A stretch of 6,730 nucleotides of DNA from Flavobacterium psychrophilum (GTDB taxonomy: Bacteria; Bacteroidota; Bacteroidia; Flavobacteriales; Flavobacteriaceae). The translations under genes were made by a program, and so were the position numbers. Position 1 is the first letter of the stretch. Each line of letters opens with the position of its first letter. Below, one piece after another: positions 6,653 through 6,730 of the stretch. Below the pieces are notes generated by a model. The model had not been told where the DNA came from. It saw only the letters and a program-made list of their open reading frames with translations, and did no database searches. The stretch covers positions 1-6,730 of the forward strand of contig QFQM01000234.1 in the NCBI GenBank assembly GCA_003243255.1, in the 5' to 3' direction.

Positions 6653-6730
6653 TTAGAAATAACGTGGTGAACGTGATACTTTTTTAGGGAAGTTCAGGTC
6701 AAACAGTAACATTACCTCGTGCGATGCAGG
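6653..6730 (-). CDS. PorP/SprF-family outer-membrane protein (C-terminal 25 residues only)
   Basis: The minus strand is open from the right edge to TAA at 6655-6653. It encodes 25 residues, beginning PASHEVMLLFDLNFP and ending KKVSRSPRYF. The pattern SHEVML-x-FDL followed by a terminal RSPRYF is the usual end of PorP/SprF proteins, which are outer-membrane beta-barrels of the type IX secretion and gliding systems; the last aromatic residue fits a barrel C-terminus. The rest of the gene lies outside the window. The tandem stop TAATAA and a 21-nt gap to the PorE-like ATG indicate one operon. In that gap is a start-stop ATGTAA (6649-6644), and there is no Shine-Dalgarno sequence. Although only a fragment is visible, both the ending and the neighbour support the call. 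Confidence 0.82.
   Translation of the reverse strand, partial: PASHEVMLLFDLNFPKKVSRSPRYF

Noticed and set aside
6218..6670. Plus-strand ORF of 150 residues
   Set aside because: It is antisense to the signal peptide and TPR part of the PorE-like gene and to the PorP/SprF end; the composition is typical of a shadow frame.
1..6730. Defence island, mobile element or CRISPR-like system
   Set aside because: No transposase, integrase, nuclease, toxin-antitoxin pair, terminal inverted repeats or spaced repeat array was found; codon use and gene content look like ordinary chromosome.

Overview
The window looks like a chromosomal segment of a Flavobacterium-type member of the Bacteroidota. The evidence is a PorP/SprF–OmpA gene pair, signal peptides ending in -AQ or -GQ, weak or absent Shine-Dalgarno sequences, TAnnTTTG-like promoter elements, and TPR-transmembrane-HTH regulators. 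All six genes, two of them cut by the window edges, read leftward on the minus strand. Plus-strand ORFs are antisense shadows.

In transcription order (right to left), the first unit holds the last 25 codons of a PorP/SprF-family outer-membrane protein (6730-6653). After 21 nt comes a 623-residue PorE-like protein (6631-4760): signal peptide, TPRs, PD40 beta-propeller, carboxypeptidase-regulatory-like domain, OmpA peptidoglycan-binding domain. This pair is typical of type IX secretion and cell-surface adhesin loci. A strong intrinsic terminator closes it at about 4709-4738.

Next is a lone 290-residue cytoplasmic JmjC/cupin_8 protein (4597-3725). It has the complete Fe(II)/2-oxoglutarate ligand set and resembles the asparaginyl hydroxylase FIH. 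It has its own candidate promoter and a perfect-stem terminator. Then comes recX (3661-3197), the RecA modulator, with no recA in view.

The left half is a tandem pair of paralogous signal-transduction proteins. The upstream copy (3105-1258) is complete: signal peptide, periplasmic TPR domain, one membrane helix, cytoplasmic coiled coil, LuxR/GerE-like HTH. The downstream copy (1256 to beyond position 1) starts 1 nt after its stop codon, and the window cuts it where its membrane helix should begin. The pair is probably co-transcribed and translationally coupled. A GGACACCC direct repeat with 10-bp period lies just upstream of the first copy and is a candidate operator.

I see no mobile element, CRISPR array, tRNA or rRNA, and no clearly new multi-gene system. 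The most interesting points are the duplicated membrane-tethered regulators with their repeat, the FIH-like hydroxylase, and the PorE-like protein without a lipobox. The gene-free gaps (4598-4759, 3662-3724, 3106-3196, 6632-6652) are all under 300 bases and are covered by the regulatory entries.
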